The notes: generated by a model not told the origin, from the letters alone. Numbered from the stretch's first letter, positions 1 through 6,241 are shown. The stretch is DNA of 6,359 bases from Ignavibacteriales bacterium (GCA_016218005.1 JACRFF010000119.1:1-6359), one strand, 5' to 3'. Numbers and translations are program-made.

Positions 1-2
1 TC

Positions 3-1253
3 AACGGCAGGATCGAAAAAGAAGAGGGCGGCCGCATTGACGGCTATGAGGATTACTCCAACGCCTCCACAGCGGATTATCGTGAAAGGCGCAGCACGCT
101 CGCGCGCGGCGGTTCTTCATTTAACGTCCCGTGGCTTTCGGAAAGCGCGAACATCGACAACTTTATTTTCCGTTACAATCGCGTGGAAAGCGTCTTCCTC
201 GGCTTCGGCACGCAAAAGAGATTCTATTGGGATGGACGCAAGAACTGGAACTCCTACGGCTCGGTCGGGTGGGGATTCAAGTCGCACACGTGGCGCGGTA
301 ACCTTGGGCTTTCGCGGCAGGTTGCCTTCTCGGATGAGAGCCTTAATCAAATGTTCGAGCTTGGCGCGGAAGGATACAGTCTGACCGACACGAAAGACCA
401 GTGGATCATCGGCGTGCACGAAAACACGGCGGCGGCGTTTCTGATTCACGAAGACTTCCGCGACTACTTCGAGCGCACCGGCGCAACATTTCACGTTGCC
501 TACTACACCCAAGGCGATTACCTCAACACCGAATTCAAAGTGGCGTACGTGATGGATAAGTACGATTCGCTGAGCAACAAAGTGGAGTGGGCAATGTTTG
601 GCGGCGATAAAGTGTTCCGGCAAAATCCGCCAATTGCTCCCGGACAAATGAAAAGCGTGATGGCCTCCGTTGGCGTAACGACGCTGACGAAAACTTCCCG
701 CGGTCCTGAAGGATGGAACCTATTTGCCAGCGCCGAATTTGCCCGGAAAGATTTCGGGCCAACCAATTTCGATTTCGACCAGTACGTGGTTGATGTGCGC
801 CGCTACCAACCGTTGGGGCGATATGACAATTTCAACGTTCGCGTGCGGGCAGGTACATCAACCGGCGTGCTGCCGTTGCAGAAAGCATTCGAGTACGGCG
901 GATTGGGAACGCTCAACGGCTATGCGTTCAAGTCCGACATTGGCAACCGGATGTTGTTGATCAACGCGGAGTATATCGTCAACGGGAATTTCTTGGATGA
1001 TCTGGAGCTTTGGCCGACATGGTTGTTCCGGAGCTTCAATTTTATTATCACCTCGGATGCGGGAATTATGCGTTCGCTTCCGCCGGCCTCAGCGCCGACC
1101 TCGGGGTTTGAGAAAATCACATGGGGCGAGTTCAAGCACAATATGGGATTCGGTTTCTCCAACCGTAGCGGCTCGTTCCGCATCGGCGTAGCATGGCGCA
1201 CCGACAGCAAAGAGCCGGCGCAGATTTTGTTCCGCTTCACCCGGCCGTTTTGA
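3..1253 (+). CDS. Omp85/BamA-like outer-membrane beta-barrel protein, C-terminal part (5' end outside window)
   Basis: The frame is open from the left edge to a TGA at 1251-1253 and gives 416 residues, so the true start lies upstream. The visible protein is a run of alternating polar/hydrophobic, aromatic-rich strands typical of an outer-membrane barrel, and it ends in Arg-Pro-Phe; a terminal Phe is the classic signal for insertion by the BAM machinery. A conserved-looking element FRYNRVESVFLGFG lies at visible residues 56-69. A segment around residues 298-324 (YGGLGTLNGY, then GNRMLLINAEY) resembles the last strands of Omp85/surface-antigen and DUF5686-type barrels, where a GxxxxRGY-like motif is expected. 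The first ~35 residues (NGRIEKEEGGRIDG) are not barrel-like and may be the end of an upstream beta-rich domain. Its role (assembly factor, transporter or surface protein) cannot be decided from this part. A hairpin terminator follows 25 bases after the stop. The barrel assignment is solid; the exact family is inference. Confidence 0.85.
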   Translation, partial: NGRIEKEEGGRIDGYEDYSNASTADYRERRSTLARGGSSFNVPWLSESANIDNFIFRYNRVESVFLGFGTQKRFYWDGRKNWNSYGSVGWGFKSHTWRGNLGLSRQVAFSDESLNQMFELGAEGYSLTDTKDQWIIGVHENTAAAFLIHEDFRDYFERTGATFHVAYYTQGDYLNTEFKVAYVMDKYDSLSNKVEWAMFGGDKVFRQNPPIAPGQMKSVMASVGVTTLTKTSRGPEGWNLFASAEFARKDFGPTNFDFDQYVVDVRRYQPLGRYDNFNVRVRAGTSTGVLPLQKAFEYGGLGTLNGYAFKSDIGNRMLLINAEYIVNGNFLDDLELWPTWLFRSFNFIITSDAGIMRSLPPASAPTSGFEKITWGEFKHNMGFGFSNRSGSFRIGVAWRTDSKEPAQILFRFTRPF

Positions 1254-1277
1254 AAACACAGATGTCAGTACATAATA

Positions 1278-1303
1278 AAGGGGCAGCCAAACGGTTGCCC
1301 CTT
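1278..1303. terminator. Probable bidirectional intrinsic terminator between convergent genes
   Basis: An 11-bp stem with one G-U pair (AAGGGGCAGCC pairs with GGTTGCCCCTT) closes a 4-base AAAC loop. On the plus strand it is followed by a T-rich stretch (TTGTTGTTT counting the stem end), 25 bases past the barrel-gene stop. On the minus strand the stem ends in CCCCTT followed by TATTATG, 40 bases past the stop of the second shell gene. Its position between two converging stops and its strong G+C-rich stem support a terminator serving both sides. The T-tracts are interrupted, so efficiency is uncertain. Confidence 0.75.
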
Positions 1304-1343
1304 GTTGTTTATCTCGTTTGCGCGAACGATTGGCGATCGTTGG

Positions 1344-1976
1344 TTATTCCCGCACTTTCGCTTTCATCAGTACCTCCAGCAACTCATCCTTGTTGGCGCG
1401 GGAGATTTGCCGGCCGAAGATGGCCAGCCCTTTGATGCCGCGAGCGTAGTGGCGCAGCTTGTGCACCGGCAGCGCGTTGATGAAATGAAAATATTCTTCT
1501 TGCTCTGGCGTCAGTCCGCCTGGTTTTTGAACGACGGATTCTTTTGATGGCTCCGGCGATTCGATGATGTCAGGCTTGGCATCGGGAGACGGTTCAGGTT
1601 CAGGAACAGGCGTGAAGAAGTCGGGTTGCTTGATGGGACGCGGCTTCGTGCCGCCGAGAAGTTCGTCCACTTCTTCTCTCGAACGCGTAACGCTTTTGGG
1701 ATTTTCAGCAAAGATGATATCGTCCAATCCTTCAGCCGGGCGTGGGATGACGTGCACGGAAATCAATTGCCCAACACGCTGCGCTGCCGCCGCGCCTGCA
1801 TCGCACGCTGCGCGTACCGCCGCCGTTTCACCGGCGATCTTGATCGTGATCAACGCGGCATCGACACGCTCTTTGCCGATGAGCACAACTTTGGCGGCTT
1901 TCACCATCGTATCAGCCGCTTCGATGGCGCCGACAAGACCTTTCGTTTCGATTAAGCCAAGTGCGAAATCAGACAT
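1344..1976 (-). CDS. BMC-domain shell protein with C-terminal SAP/Rho-N-like extension
   Basis: 210 residues. Residues 1-90 are a Pfam BMC (PF00936) domain of the hexamer-forming type: [18 protein letters not shown] near the N-terminus, the lysine-containing MVKAAKV helix end (residues 24-30), [11 protein letters not shown] (59-69) and SVHVIPRP (73-80). Residues ~92-154 are a Pro/Glu/Lys/Ser-rich, probably disordered linker. Residues ~155-210 form a compact, probably helical segment with LPVHKLRHYARGIKG and ANKDELLEVL, resembling SAP or Rho N-terminal domains, which bind nucleic acid in other proteins. The ATG at 1976 is chosen because it matches the MSD start of the upstream paralogue; a TTG seven codons earlier has no support. 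No Shine-Dalgarno sequence precedes it, and a hairpin separates it from the upstream shell gene. The pore loop reads VDAAL, not the usual glycine-rich pattern. The BMC call is firm; the tail's function is inference (EutK is a known case of a shell protein with a nucleic-acid-binding-like tail). Confidence 0.93.
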   Translation of the reverse strand: MSDFALGLIETKGLVGAIEAADTMVKAAKVVLIGKERVDAALITIKIAGETAAVRAACDAGAAAAQRVGQLISVHVIPRPAEGLDDIIFAENPKSVTRSREEVDELLGGTKPRPIKQPDFFTPVPEPEPSPDAKPDIIESPEPSKESVVQKPGGLTPEQEEYFHFINALPVHKLRHYARGIKGLAIFGRQISRANKDELLEVLMKAKVRE

Positions 1977-1993
1977 AGGATTGGCATGAAACA

Positions 1994-2029
1994 GCAACTC
2001 CCGACCTGTTGAAACATGCCGGGAGTTGC
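1994..2029 (-). promoter_or_regulatory. Perfect 10-bp hairpin between the two shell genes
   Basis: GCAACTCCCG at 1994-2003 pairs without mismatch with CGGGAGTTGC at 2020-2029 around a 16-base loop. It occupies most of the 64-base gap, starting 11 bases after the first shell gene's stop and ending 17 bases before the second gene's ATG. Read on the minus strand the stem is followed by TGTTTC, a weak T-tract. This would fit a leaky terminator or an RNA-stabilising structure that lowers the second gene relative to the first. The structure is directly visible; the role is inferred. Confidence 0.6.
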
Positions 2030-2040
2030 AGATTAGAAAT

Positions 2041-2337
2041 TTACTTTTGTGCTGGTCGCTTAGGAAGAATCATGTCCACGTCGGTGTGCGGACGTGGAAT
2101 GACGTGCACGGAGACGAGTTCGCCCACGCGCTGCGCTGCCGCGGCGCCCGCATCGGTTGCGGCTTTTACGGCGCCGACATCGCCACGCACCATCACGGTC
2201 ACGTAGCCGCCGCCGATTTGTTCTTTGCCGATGAGGGTTACTTTGGCCGCCTTGACCATCGCATCTGCCGCCTCAATTGCGCCGACGAGACCCTTGGTCT
2301 CAACCATTCCCAACGCATCGAGCGAAATATCTGACAT
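2041..2337 (-). CDS. BMC-H hexameric shell protein (PduA/EutM/CcmK type)
   Basis: 98 residues, the normal size of a single-domain hexameric BMC shell protein (PF00936). Family hallmarks are visible in order: [18 protein letters not shown] (8-25), MVKAAKV (27-33), [16 protein letters not shown] with the glycine-rich pore loop at 41-45, [18 protein letters not shown] (51-68) and SVHVIPRP (76-83). Such proteins form flat hexagonal tiles whose central pore admits small metabolites into the microcompartment lumen. The ATG at 2337 is chosen because it starts the conserved MSD sequence and has an AGGAG ribosome binding site seven bases upstream; in-frame codons further upstream have no such support. 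It is the first gene of a two-gene operon with an extended paralogue, driven by a near-consensus promoter. A tyrosine (Y45) follows the three pore glycines where PduA/EutM have leucine. No enzymes of a BMC pathway are nearby, so the cargo is unknown. Confidence 0.96.
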   Translation of the reverse strand: MSDISLDALGMVETKGLVGAIEAADAMVKAAKVTLIGKEQIGGGYVTVMVRGDVGAVKAATDAGAAAAQRVGELVSVHVIPRPHTDVDMILPKRPAQK

Positions 2338-2344
2338 GGGGTGT

Positions 2345-2349
2345 CTCCT
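2345..2349 (-). promoter_or_regulatory. Ribosome binding site of the first shell gene
   Basis: AGGAG on the minus strand, seven bases before the ATG at 2337. It fixes the start of the 98-residue shell protein and contrasts with the second shell gene, which has no recognisable site. Confidence 0.85.
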
Positions 2350-2383
2350 CTCAAGATGTGCAGTAGATAGTAACGCTGGCACC

Positions 2384-2412
2384 AATATAGAGAACAGCTT
2401 GGGGAATGTCAA
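2384..2412 (-). promoter_or_regulatory. Near-consensus sigma70-type promoter of the BMC shell operon
   Basis: On the minus strand a perfect -35 TTGACA (2412-2407) is separated by exactly 17 bases from a -10 TATATT (2389-2384, five of six to consensus). The predicted transcription start is about 2377 (an A), leaving a leader of about 40 bases that contains the AGGAG ribosome binding site. Hexamers, spacing and position all agree. Such strength suggests high, possibly constitutive expression, as suits an abundant shell protein. No clear operator palindrome was seen over it. Confidence 0.8.
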
Positions 2413-2478
2413 CAATGTGCTCCCGTGTTGCGTTGCTTTTCCCGCAAAATTTCTGGAGTATTATTGGTGGAGCAAAAG

Positions 2479-2541
2479 ATGAAATCTACCCCTACTTTCG
2501 AGCCAATGAACAACATTTCTCCTTTGAATGGGGGAAGGTGA
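2479..2541 (+). CDS. Doubtful 20-residue ORF with Shine-Dalgarno upstream of the peptidase gene
   Basis: An ATG at 2479 is preceded by GGTGGAG with a six-base gap, a plausible ribosome binding site, and encodes 20 residues (MKSTPTFEPMNNISPLNGGR) before TGA at 2539-2541. The same frame stays open after that stop until a TGA at 2623-2625, which overlaps the peptidase ATG at 2622 as ATGA. It may be a leader peptide coupled to the peptidase, the remains of a ~48-residue small gene broken by a nonsense change, or chance. I recognise no family. The rest of the 284-base divergent region (2338-2621) holds the BMC promoter and leader and a 5-bp hairpin at 2595-2609; I see no convincing plus-strand promoter in it. 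Confidence 0.2.
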   Translation: MKSTPTFEPMNNISPLNGGR

Positions 2542-2621
2542 ATCCTGGCGACGCACGCCACGAGCGATTTGCACTTGGTGCCGAGCAAAGAAGACTATCT
2601 TTTGGATAGAAACATCAGCCA

Positions 2622-3869
2622 ATGAAACGCTCTCGAAATCTCTTCGTCGAAAATCCCCCTCTTTTCTTTCTTCTCACTACCATTACTTTCATTATGACCA
2701 CACACGCACAACCGCAAATTGCGCGGGAATTGTTTGACCGGTACGACAAAGACAAGCACGAGTCGATTACCTCCCGGCGTTTTACACAATCGCAGCTTTT
2801 AGAATGGCTGAAGCCGTATGTCGAGAAAAATGTCGTTGCGGCGGAATCGCTTGGCACGTCAGCCGAGGGAAGGACGATCTCGCTCTACACCTTCGGTGCC
2901 GGCCCGACCAAAGTGTTTCTCTGGTCGCAGATGCACGGAGATGAGGCGACCGCCACGATGGCGTTAGTTGATATGTTCAATTTCTTTTCCAAGAATCCCG
3001 ACCACGCGGCGGCGAGAGCGCTGCGCGAAAAGCTGACGCTGCTCGTCATTCCCATGCTCAATCCGGACGGCGCGGAACGTTTCACACGCCGTACCGGACA
3101 GTTGATCGACATGAATCGTGATGCACTGGCGCTCGTAACGCCGGAGGCGAAAATCCTCAAAGCAACGCGCGAACGATTCCAGCCGGAATTTGGTTTCAAT
3201 CTGCACGACCAGGATCCGCGTTATACCGTCGGTGCAACCAAGAATATTTCTGCCATTGCGCTGCTTGCGCCGGCGACGAACGAGGAGCGTTCGGACAATG
3301 CCGTGCGCTTGCGTGCCAAAAAAGTTGCTGCAAGCTTAGCGGAAGTGATGCGGCAATTCATTCCCGCCCATCTTGCCAAGTGGGACGACGCATTCGAGCC
3401 GCGCGCGTTCGGCGATAACATTCAAAAGTGGGGTACGAGTACCGTGCTTATCGAGTCGGGCGGGTGGCTGAACGATCCCGATAAAATGTTTCTGCGCAAA
3501 CTGAACTACGTCGGCTTGCTGACGACGCTTTACGCGATAGCGACGGAGACGATTGACGACGCGGACATTCAGGCGTATGAACAAATTCCGTTCAACACCA
3601 AATACGCCTTCGACCTGCTCATCCGCAATGCGCAGCTGAAGATGAACGACAGGGTTCCTGCCGTGCGCGTCGATGTGGGAGTGAACTTTGAAGAGATGAT
3701 GATGAACGGCGCCGTGCAGCGGTCTGCCCGCATTATGGATGTGGGCGATTTGAGCATCTACACGGCGTATGAAGTGCGCGATGCAAAAGGGGGCGTGATA
3801 GACACGGCAAAGGTTGGTATCGAGCGCGTCATTTCCTTTGATGACTTGAATCGGTTGATCAACCCGTAG
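2622..3869 (+). CDS. Secreted M14-family zinc carboxypeptidase
   Basis: 415 residues. Residues 1-30 look like a signal peptide: basic MKRSR, then hydrophobic LFFLLTTITFIM, with probable cleavage at THA|Q, so the enzyme acts in the periplasm or outside the cell. The M14 catalytic set is visible: zinc ligands H105 and E108 in MHGDE, H195 in NLHDQD, NPDG at 147-150, the substrate-binding pair N165-R166 in DMNRD, and the catalytic glutamate E278 in IESGG. The enzyme should hydrolyse peptide or amidated C-terminal bonds using one zinc ion. Residues ~320-415 lie beyond the catalytic domain and probably form a beta-rich accessory domain. The ATG at 2622 keeps the full signal peptide; the internal ATG at 2694 would destroy it. 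No Shine-Dalgarno sequence is evident. It is divergent from the BMC operon and probably unrelated to it. Substrate (peptide, peptidoglycan stem peptide or other) is not predictable. Confidence 0.93.
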   Translation: MKRSRNLFVENPPLFFLLTTITFIMTTHAQPQIARELFDRYDKDKHESITSRRFTQSQLLEWLKPYVEKNVVAAESLGTSAEGRTISLYTFGAGPTKVFLWSQMHGDEATATMALVDMFNFFSKNPDHAAARALREKLTLLVIPMLNPDGAERFTRRTGQLIDMNRDALALVTPEAKILKATRERFQPEFGFNLHDQDPRYTVGATKNISAIALLAPATNEERSDNAVRLRAKKVAASLAEVMRQFIPAHLAKWDDAFEPRAFGDNIQKWGTSTVLIESGGWLNDPDKMFLRKLNYVGLLTTLYAIATETIDDADIQAYEQIPFNTKYAFDLLIRNAQLKMNDRVPAVRVDVGVNFEEMMMNGAVQRSARIMDVGDLSIYTAYEVRDAKGGVIDTAKVGIERVISFDDLNRLINP

Positions 3870-3915
3870 AAGGATCGCCGTCAATCACAGTGCAGTCGAG
3901 AAGTCGTGCTCGCAC

Positions 3916-3937
3916 GCCTGCCTGACTGCAGGCAGGC
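3916..3937. repeat. GC-rich perfect palindrome, REP-like, between convergent genes
   Basis: GCCTGCCTG at 3916-3924 pairs perfectly with CAGGCAGGC at 3929-3937 around the tetraloop ACTG. It sits 46 bases after the peptidase stop and two bases past the stop of the converging phosphoesterase gene. Neither side carries a T-tract, so it is not a classic intrinsic terminator, although such a stem could block RNase or act as a Rho-assisted end. Short GC-rich palindromes between convergent genes are often dispersed REP-type repeats; that reading needs copies elsewhere in the genome. Confidence 0.6.
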
Positions 3938-3939
3938 CG

Positions 3940-4641
3940 TCAGATTCCAATTGTTAACCGATCCGCCAACGAACGAGGCAATCCGGCTTTGATGATTGCG
4001 CTTGAAGCCGCATCGATGTCGTAGTTCAAACGAATGTTGCGATACTCCCACCGCTCGGTATTCAGCACGCCGAAACTGAGCAAAGGATTTCCATCTCGCG
4101 GCTGACCAATACTTCCCACGTTGATGAGCGACCGCACGCCGCGCCGCACTTCCACACCTGCGCCAGTCTCGTTGACGACCATGGGGTGGTGTGTGTGTCC
4201 GACAAAGCAGAGCGATTCAGCGTAGTATCGCATGGTTGCGCGCGCTTCTTCAACAGAGAAAAGATACTCCCAATCTTCCGGACGATACGGCGAGGCGTGC
4301 ACAAACAATGCGTCGTGCGCTGATACGGTGGCCGGCAGGCGGTGGAGAAATTTTTTGCTTGCCGATGAAAGATGTTGAGCCGTCCAGTGAATTGCCCTGC
4401 GGGCGCGGTCGGTGAAATTCTCAGCCTCCGTCAAATGTATCGCGGCGTTGTCGTGATTGCCTCGCACGCAGAATGAGCAGTGCTTCTGCACCAACTCGAC
4501 GCATTCGTTGGGGAAGGCGCCGTAGCCCACGACATCGCCGAGGCAAACGACCTCGTCAACGCGCTCTTTTTTGATCCACGTCAGAGCCGCTTGCAGCGCG
4601 TGAAGGTTAGAATGAATATCGGAGATGACGGCGAGCCGCAT
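3940..4641 (-). CDS. YfcE-like calcineurin-superfamily metallophosphoesterase
   Basis: 233 residues, the usual length for single-domain prokaryotic phosphodiesterases of the Metallophos_2 (PF12850) group. All metal-binding motifs are present in order: SDIHSN (D8, H10), GDVVGYG (D36), GNHDN (N62, H63), FVHAS (H115) and GHTHHP (H149, H151). They build a two-metal site, commonly Mn2+ or similar, that hydrolyses phosphomono- or diesters. The INVGSIGQPRDG stretch (173-184) is typical of the YfcE/MJ0936-like subgroup. It has no signal peptide, so it is cytoplasmic. The ATG at 4641 begins the first beta strand (MRLAVISDIH); an A-rich stretch, not a Shine-Dalgarno sequence, lies upstream. It follows the radical SAM gene by 92 bases on the same strand and may be cotranscribed or separately expressed. 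The physiological substrate is unknown. Confidence 0.93.
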   Translation of the reverse strand: MRLAVISDIHSNLHALQAALTWIKKERVDEVVCLGDVVGYGAFPNECVELVQKHCSFCVRGNHDNAAIHLTEAENFTDRARRAIHWTAQHLSSASKKFLHRLPATVSAHDALFVHASPYRPEDWEYLFSVEEARATMRYYAESLCFVGHTHHPMVVNETGAGVEVRRGVRSLINVGSIGQPRDGNPLLSFGVLNTERWEYRNIRLNYDIDAASSAIIKAGLPRSLADRLTIGI

Positions 4642-4733
4642 TTTTCTGTTGTGCTTTTATCACGGCCTCAAGAAAAAAGGAACGTATTTTCTCGGCAAGA
4701 AGAGAATTCGAACGATTTCGCACCGCCGGAAAG

Positions 4734-6227
4734 TTACCGCGCATTTGTTAGGTAGTGTTCAAACACTTTTCGGAAATGGTGGCCGTAGATCGCGTACGTA
4801 ATTGCCAACGGAAACAATTTCGGCCGCACGAACAGCGACCAGAAGAAGAGCTTCCAATAATAGAGACGCTCTTTGCCGATGACGCCGAGAAGCACGGTAG
4901 ATTTCGCGAGCGCTTTCAAGTGCATCCAGCGAATGCGGACGAACTTGACCTGCGGCGGTTTATATTCTCGGAGAAATTGCTGCACACGTTCATAATATTG
5001 TTTTGGCGCATAAATGTTTTCGAGAATCCAGCGGTATCCTTTCAGCAGGGCCTCAGCGCTCATCTTAGGAACAAAGTTCATAGAAAAATCGGTGTTGTCG
5101 CCGGTCATCGTGCTGAGCAAGCGCCCTTCGCTCAGAAGCCGTCGATAGAGCCGCGTGCCCACGGGAGCGTTGAGCAAACCCACCATCGCGTTGATGATGC
5201 CGGTCTCCTGTACGAAGTGCACAAGGCGTTCAAAAATGGATGACGGATCGCTGTCGAAGCCGACGATGAAGCCGCCTTGCACCTGCAAGCCGCTGCGATG
5301 CATCGTTCTGACTGATGCGGCAAGATCGCGCTTCCGGTTTGGGATTTTCATGCACTCGTCGAGACTTTCCTCGTTCGGCGATTCGATCCCGACAAACACC
5401 GTATCGAATCCCGCCCGCACCATGAGTTGCATCAACTCCTCATCGTCCGCCAGATTCACGGACGCTTCCGTGTTGAAGTGGAACGGATGATCTCGGCGTT
5501 CCATCCATTCAATGATGGCCGGAAGGATTTCTTTTTTCAATTTCCGCCGGTTGCCGATGAAATTGTCATCGACAAAAAAGACCTGCCCCCTCCACCCTAA
5601 CGCATAGAGATGTTCCAGTTCGGCGAGAAGCTGGTCCTTGGTTTTCGTGCGCGGCACTCTTCCGTACAATACGGTGATGTCGCAGAACTCGCAGTCGTAA
5701 GGGCAGCCGCGTGAATACTGAAGACACAAGGAAGAGTAACTCTTGAGACGAGCAAGCTCCCACCGAGGGATGGGCGTCGTAGCGATGTTTGCCCACGCGC
5801 TCGACGTGTAGACGTGTTGTGGTGTGCCGTTCCTCAGGGCATGTAGAAACGGGGGAAGCGTAAGCTCGGCTTCGTTGAGGACAAGATGATCGACGTCGGG
5901 AAACTCTTGAGGCCGGGCAGTGAACAGCGGGCCTCCGGCAACGATTTTCGTTCCTAAAGATTTACATCTTTCGATGACGCCTCGCGCTGAATCCTTTTGA
6001 ATGGACATGCCGCCGAGAAAAACATAGTCTGCGCGTGCGATGTCGTGCTCACGCAACGGTTCCACGTTCATGTCGATGAGGAGCTTCGACCATTCCTGCG
6101 GAAGCATGGCGCCGACCGTAAGCAAGCCCAACGGCGGAAAGCTTGCCTTCTTAGAAATAAATTTCAGCGCATGCTTGAAACTCCAAAATGTTTCCGGAAA
6201 AGTTGGATTGACGAGAAGGATGTTCAC
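4734..6227 (-). CDS. B12-binding-domain radical SAM protein (DUF4070 / HpnP-like family)
   Basis: 497 residues. Residues 1-~140 form a cobalamin-binding-like Rossmann domain: MNILLVNPTFP, FPPLGLLTVGAMLP (30-43), VAGGPLFT (96-103) and LNEAELTLP (117-125). Residues ~165-360 are the radical SAM barrel, with the iron-sulfur CxxxCxxC cluster at C175, C179 and C182 (SRGCPYDCEFCDI), VDDNFIGN (219-226) and GFIVGFDSD (319-327). Residues ~365-497 match the DUF4070-type C-terminal region and are aromatic and basic. Members use a 4Fe-4S cluster and SAM to generate a 5'-deoxyadenosyl radical; with cobalamin, several methylate unactivated carbons, as HpnP does on hopanoids. Nothing in the window points to hopanoids, so the substrate stays open. 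The usual DxHxxG cobalamin motif is absent; DMNVE stands at 52-56. The start is GTG at 6227, supported by AAGGAG six bases upstream. It lies 41 bases after an upstream partial gene, which suggests an operon. Confidence 0.93.
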   Translation of the reverse strand: MNILLVNPTFPETFWSFKHALKFISKKASFPPLGLLTVGAMLPQEWSKLLIDMNVEPLREHDIARADYVFLGGMSIQKDSARGVIERCKSLGTKIVAGGPLFTARPQEFPDVDHLVLNEAELTLPPFLHALRNGTPQHVYTSSAWANIATTPIPRWELARLKSYSSLCLQYSRGCPYDCEFCDITVLYGRVPRTKTKDQLLAELEHLYALGWRGQVFFVDDNFIGNRRKLKKEILPAIIEWMERRDHPFHFNTEASVNLADDEELMQLMVRAGFDTVFVGIESPNEESLDECMKIPNRKRDLAASVRTMHRSGLQVQGGFIVGFDSDPSSIFERLVHFVQETGIINAMVGLLNAPVGTRLYRRLLSEGRLLSTMTGDNTDFSMNFVPKMSAEALLKGYRWILENIYAPKQYYERVQQFLREYKPPQVKFVRIRWMHLKALAKSTVLLGVIGKERLYYWKLFFWSLFVRPKLFPLAITYAIYGHHFRKVFEHYLTNAR

Positions 6228-6233
6228 GGTGAA

Positions 6234-6239
6234 CTCCTT
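6234..6239 (-). promoter_or_regulatory. Ribosome binding site deciding the GTG start of the radical SAM gene
   Basis: AAGGAG on the minus strand lies six bases before the GTG at 6227-6225. The protein from this GTG begins MNILLVNPTFP, the expected first strand of the family, so the site and the sequence agree. Confidence 0.85.
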
Positions 6240-6241
6240 AA

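Noticed and set aside
117..647. 176-codon minus-strand open frame opposite the barrel gene
   Set aside because: The plus-strand frame gives continuous amphipathic strands and a proper C-terminal Phe; the antisense frame has no support.
1564..1989. 141-codon plus-strand open frame opposite the tailed shell gene
   Set aside because: The minus strand encodes an unmistakable BMC domain; the plus frame is Ser/Ala-rich shadow sequence.
1977..1997. Earlier TTG start for the tailed shell protein
   Set aside because: It adds seven residues absent from BMC proteins, has no ribosome binding site and runs into the upstream hairpin.
2539..2541. In-frame UGA read as selenocysteine or a reassigned codon
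   Set aside because: Other genes in the window end naturally on TGA, which excludes reassignment, and I see no convincing SECIS-like hairpin directly downstream.
3336..3884. 182-codon minus-strand open frame opposite the peptidase gene
   Set aside because: The plus strand carries a full set of M14 catalytic residues. The antisense frame shows no recognisable domain and is a GC-driven shadow.
4755..5243. 162-codon plus-strand open frame opposite the radical SAM gene
   Set aside because: It is antisense to well-conserved radical SAM and DUF4070 sequence and has no domain of its own.
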